A stretch of DNA of 23,084 bases from contig CAKVOF010000019.1 in the NCBI GenBank assembly GCA_934778125.1, forward strand, positions 1 to 23,084, given 5' to 3'. Shown in pieces: positions 22,236 through 23,084 of this stretch; the first letter of the stretch is position 1, and every line of letters begins with the position of its first letter. Both the position numbers and the translations under genes were made by a program. This stretch comes from an uncultured Clostridia bacterium. GTDB lineage: Bacteria > Bacillota > Clostridia > Christensenellales > UBA1242. The notes under the pieces were generated by a model. That model was not told the origin of the DNA and made no database searches. It worked only from the letters and a program-made list of their open reading frames with translations.

Positions 22236-23084
22236 TTATCTTGAGATGAATTTATTTAAAATAGAAATTTTGCTTGCTTTGGTTTCCTTTTCTTTAAGTT
22301 TGGCTTCTGCTTTCTTTTCTTTCTTTTCAATCTCAGAATTTTCATTTTGAGCATTCAACACGGCATCTGGTGCAGATTCTTCAAGATTTGCGAAGTCATC
22401 TTTAGGAAGGTTTTTTTCATCAATATCTTCATCTTTAATATTATCATCTATTTCATTGTAGGTTAAAATATGTTCTTCGCCATCTGAAAGGTTTAGTGAA
22501 ACATTATTCTTAACGTCAGGGTTATAAGAAACATTATTATCCGATTCAAAAATTTCTTTCTTTAAGTTTGTGTTCTTATCTTTGTTTTTAGTTTTCTTCT
22601 TTTTATTTTCTTTGATTATTTTATCAACATCTTCTTGAATCTCATCAATTCTTTTTTGTTCTGATGTCAAATCTTCATCTTCTATGAATGTGATTGTGTC
22701 TGATAATTCTTTTGCTTCTTTGTTTGAAATTTCTTCAAATTCATTTTTTGAAGAATATTCTTTATTATATGATTTATCAGCAGAATTTTCTAGTTCAATA
22801 TCATTTTCTACCGAGATTAAAGCATCTTCTTGTGATGTTTTTGCTGAATCTTCGTTCATTGCATTAATCGTATTTTCATTATTAGTAATATCTTCTTCTT
22901 TTACCAAAGAATCCACGTTTATTTCTTCATCTTGAGGCTCTTTTTCTAGCTCATTAATGTTATCTTTAAGTAAATCATATTTTTCAGCCTTACTTTTCTC
23001 TAAACCGCCTTCAACTTCAATATCTTTTTTATTTCCTAATTCATAGTAAGACATCATATTGTCTCTTAACCATTGTAGGGCATC
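22236..23084 (-). CDS. acidic, mostly disordered protein, 5' end outside the window
   Basis: The reading frame is open from the window edge to its stop at 22236, at least 282 codons. The first Met codons, at 23057 and 23054, are preceded by nine in-frame sense codons including a Trp (DALQWLRDN) and have only a weak AAGAGA upstream. The gene therefore probably begins beyond the window, and what is seen is its C-terminal part. After a short folded-looking start (QWLRDNMMSYYELGNK) the sequence is dominated by Glu, Asp, Asn and Lys, with a Lys-rich block in the middle (IIKENKKKKTKNKDKN) and a Lys/Glu helix near the end (KKEKKAEAKLKEKETKA). No membrane segment or known motif is visible. I do not assign a function; an acidic tail or linker of a larger protein is the simplest reading. 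Confidence 0.65.
   Translation of the reverse strand, partial: DALQWLRDNMMSYYELGNKKDIEVEGGLEKSKAEKYDLLKDNINELEKEPQDEEINVDSLVKEEDITNNENTINAMNEDSAKTSQEDALISVENDIELENSADKSYNKEYSSKNEFEEISNKEAKELSDTITFIEDEDLTSEQKRIDEIQEDVDKIIKENKKKKTKNKDKNTNLKKEIFESDNNVSYNPDVKNNVSLNLSDGEEHILTYNEIDDNIKDEDIDEKNLPKDDFANLEESAPDAVLNAQNENSEIEKKEKKAEAKLKEKETKASKISILNKFISR

Noticed and set aside
22684..22935. 83-codon plus-strand frame opposite the acidic protein
   Set aside because: Ser/Phe-rich antisense shadow of Glu/Asp/Lys codons, without start signals.

Overview
The window is a gene-dense, AT-rich stretch of a low-GC Firmicutes chromosome. It most resembles an uncultured gut-type member of the Clostridia. The evidence is the gene content (whiA, a PHP protein beside murB, dnaE-pfkA, spoIIE, a DnaD-like/DnaI-like helicase-loading pair), the AGGAG-type ribosome binding sites, the sigma-A-type promoters (several with an extended TGn -10) and normal use of TGA as stop. 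No tRNA, rRNA, CRISPR array, insertion sequence, transposase or phage gene was seen. All conclusions come from reading the sequence; no database search was run.

Layout, left to right. 1-1000: a small Cys-rich hydrophobic ORF (minus) diverges from an ArsR-family repressor (plus) that has a likely operator in its leader and its own terminator. 1141-3045: a single-gene uvrC unit whose promoter predicts a leaderless mRNA. 3189-10670: a long tight operon murB - PHP phosphoesterase - whiA - dnaE - pfkA, with a 41-codon membrane-peptide ORF starting inside the pfkA stop codon, closed by a strong bidirectional terminator. It resembles the clostridial murB/PHP/rapZ/yvcK/whiA and dnaE/pfkA/pyk order, but rapZ, yvcK and pyk are missing. 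10674-11558: two minus-strand genes, a DUF378-type membrane protein with a long polar tail and an 86-residue hypothetical protein. 11681-12306: greA behind a perfect-consensus sigma-A promoter. 12345-14818: spoIIE, with an exact Spo0A box upstream. 14824-18771: sbcD-sbcC (minus), a DNA-end nuclease whose SbcC lacks the zinc-hook CxxC. 18991-21576: a DnaD/DnaB-like protein with about four tandem DnaD-type repeats, overlapping a DnaI/DnaC-like AAA+ helicase loader. 21594-23084: two minus-strand genes of unknown function, a two-helix membrane protein with a polar tail and the acidic C-terminal part of a larger gene running off the window.

Most genes belong to core functions: repair (uvrC, sbcCD), replication (dnaE, helicase loading), cell wall (murB), division control (whiA), glycolysis (pfkA), transcript cleavage (greA) and sporulation (spoIIE). 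I found no defence island or clear novel multi-gene system. The less ordinary items are the small ORFs, the expanded DnaD-like protein, the hookless SbcC, the Spo0A box and the leaderless uvrC.
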